The notes beneath the pieces are model-generated. The model saw only the letters and a list, made by a program, of their open reading frames with translations, ran no database searches and was not told where the DNA came from. The position numbers and the translations under genes were made by a program. From positions 1 through 6,153 of the forward strand of contig SKOL01000593.1 of NCBI GenBank assembly GCA_007120055.1: DNA of 6,153 bases. Direction: 5' to 3'. Of this stretch, positions 5,510 through 6,153 are shown in pieces. The DNA is from Anaerobacillus sp. (GTDB lineage Bacteria; Bacillota; Bacilli; Bacillales_H; Anaerobacillaceae). Positions within the stretch are counted from its first letter, which is position 1; the number at the start of each line of letters is the position of its first letter.

Positions 5510-6153
5510 TTATGAAAGCTGCTTTACGATTTTCTCAACGACGGCTTCACCTTGGTCGATGCAATCTGGAACACCAATTCCTTCAAATGAACCGCCAATA
5601 GTGTAAACGCCAGGGAGTTGTTTTTGTAACTGCTCCCTTAACTCTGTGATTCTATGCTTGTGGCCAACTACATATTGCGGCATAGCATCTTTCCAACGGC
5701 GAATAATATGAAACTCAGGTTTTTCATCGATCTCCATCGTTTTGTTTAAATCAGCTAGTACTGCATCGATAATCTCATCATCGGACCAATCTACGATTGC
5801 ATCGTTACCTGCACGGCCTACGTAGCAGCGTAACAATGCATACCCTTCTGGTGCTGAATGTGCCCATTTTTTATGGGTCCACGTACAAGCAGTAATGTTA
5901 TAATTATTTTTCTTCGATACAACGAAACCAGTACCATCAATATCCTTCTTAATCGCACTTTGAGGAAATGCCATTGCAATTGTCGCCACAGAAGTTGACG
6001 GAATGTCCGCTAATGGTTTTACAAAAGAGTAATTGCTCAAAGTTTGTTCTGTTACATGGTGTGGTGTTGCCATGACGACATAGTCAAATGTTTCAACAAG
6101 GCCACTTGAAAAAGTAAGCTCATATTGCTCGCCCTTTTTCTCTACTTTTACAA
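5510..6153 (-). CDS. hemY: HemY-type coproporphyrinogen III oxidase, C-terminal part (partial)
   Basis: This FAD-dependent oxidase forms the aromatic porphyrin. In Firmicutes it acts on coproporphyrinogen III (also named CgoX). The frame is open to the right edge, so only the last 213 residues are present, about 45% of the roughly 470-residue Bacillus protein. The ATG at 6073 is internal: coding continues upstream as FDYVVMATPHHV, the usual HemY segment before the substrate domain. Other family marks are LLRCYVGRAG, RRWKDAMPQYVVGH (about 5668-5710), and the C-terminal FAD-contacting GGSFEGIGVPDCIDQGEAV (about 5540-5596). The gene points toward the ABC operon and ends in its own terminator. 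Its upstream hem partners would lie to the right, outside the window. No frameshift or stop is seen. Confidence 0.93.
   Translation of the reverse strand, partial: VKVEKKGEQYELTFSSGLVETFDYVVMATPHHVTEQTLSNYSFVKPLADIPSTSVATIAMAFPQSAIKKDIDGTGFVVSKKNNYNITACTWTHKKWAHSAPEGYALLRCYVGRAGNDAIVDWSDDEIIDAVLADLNKTMEIDEKPEFHIIRRWKDAMPQYVVGHKHRITELREQLQKQLPGVYTIGGSFEGIGVPDCIDQGEAVVEKIVKQLS

Noticed and set aside
6071..6073. ATG as the true start of the hemY product
   Set aside because: The frame is open to the window edge, and the preceding residues FDYVV continue the conserved HemY pattern, so this Met is internal.

Overview
The window reads as chromosomal DNA from a low-GC, endospore-forming Bacillaceae-type Firmicute. 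Four things support this: a clear Spo0B phosphotransferase gene next to obg, a HemY-type (coproporphyrin-pathway) heme oxidase, strong GGAGG-type ribosome binding sites, and AT-rich intergenic DNA. The binding protein of the transporter looks acidic by eye, which would fit an alkaliphile or halophile, but that is only a hint. No plasmid, phage, transposase, CRISPR, tRNA or rRNA gene was seen.

Layout. Positions 1-1099 (minus) hold the first 366 codons of obg, cut by the window edge. Positions 1299-1844 (minus) hold spo0B, so spo0B-obg runs leftward as in Bacillus subtilis, but with an unusually long 199-bp gap. Positions 1845-2421 are an AT-rich divergent intergenic region. It contains a hairpin just upstream of spo0B, a 112-bp nested palindrome whose three arm pairs share one axis, and a near-consensus sigma-A promoter. 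Positions 2422-5071 (plus) form a three-gene ABC importer operon: ATPase, permease overlapping it by 68 bp, then a lipoprotein substrate-binding protein. The operon ends in a strong intrinsic terminator. Positions 5072-5509 hold no convincing gene. They contain an unusual, relatively GC-rich segment with 13-bp terminal inverted repeats, degenerate AGTG-headed repeats, and the terminator of the convergent gene. Positions 5510-6153 (minus) are the C-terminal 213 codons of hemY, entering from the right edge.

Function. Obg (ribosome-associated GTPase) and Spo0B (phosphorelay) are housekeeping and sporulation genes that are classically neighbours. The ABC operon encodes a complete importer of the nitrate/sulfonate/taurine (NitT/TauT, SsuABC-like) class. 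Its substrate cannot be read from the sequence. HemY makes the porphyrin ring of heme and has no evident functional link to the transporter.

The most interesting material is non-coding: the co-axial 112-bp palindrome (1964-2075), the TA-bounded 223-bp inverted-repeat segment (5151-5373), and an 8-bp direct repeat that exactly brackets the extra DNA between spo0B and obg. I see no convincing new multi-gene system. The coding genes all belong to known families.
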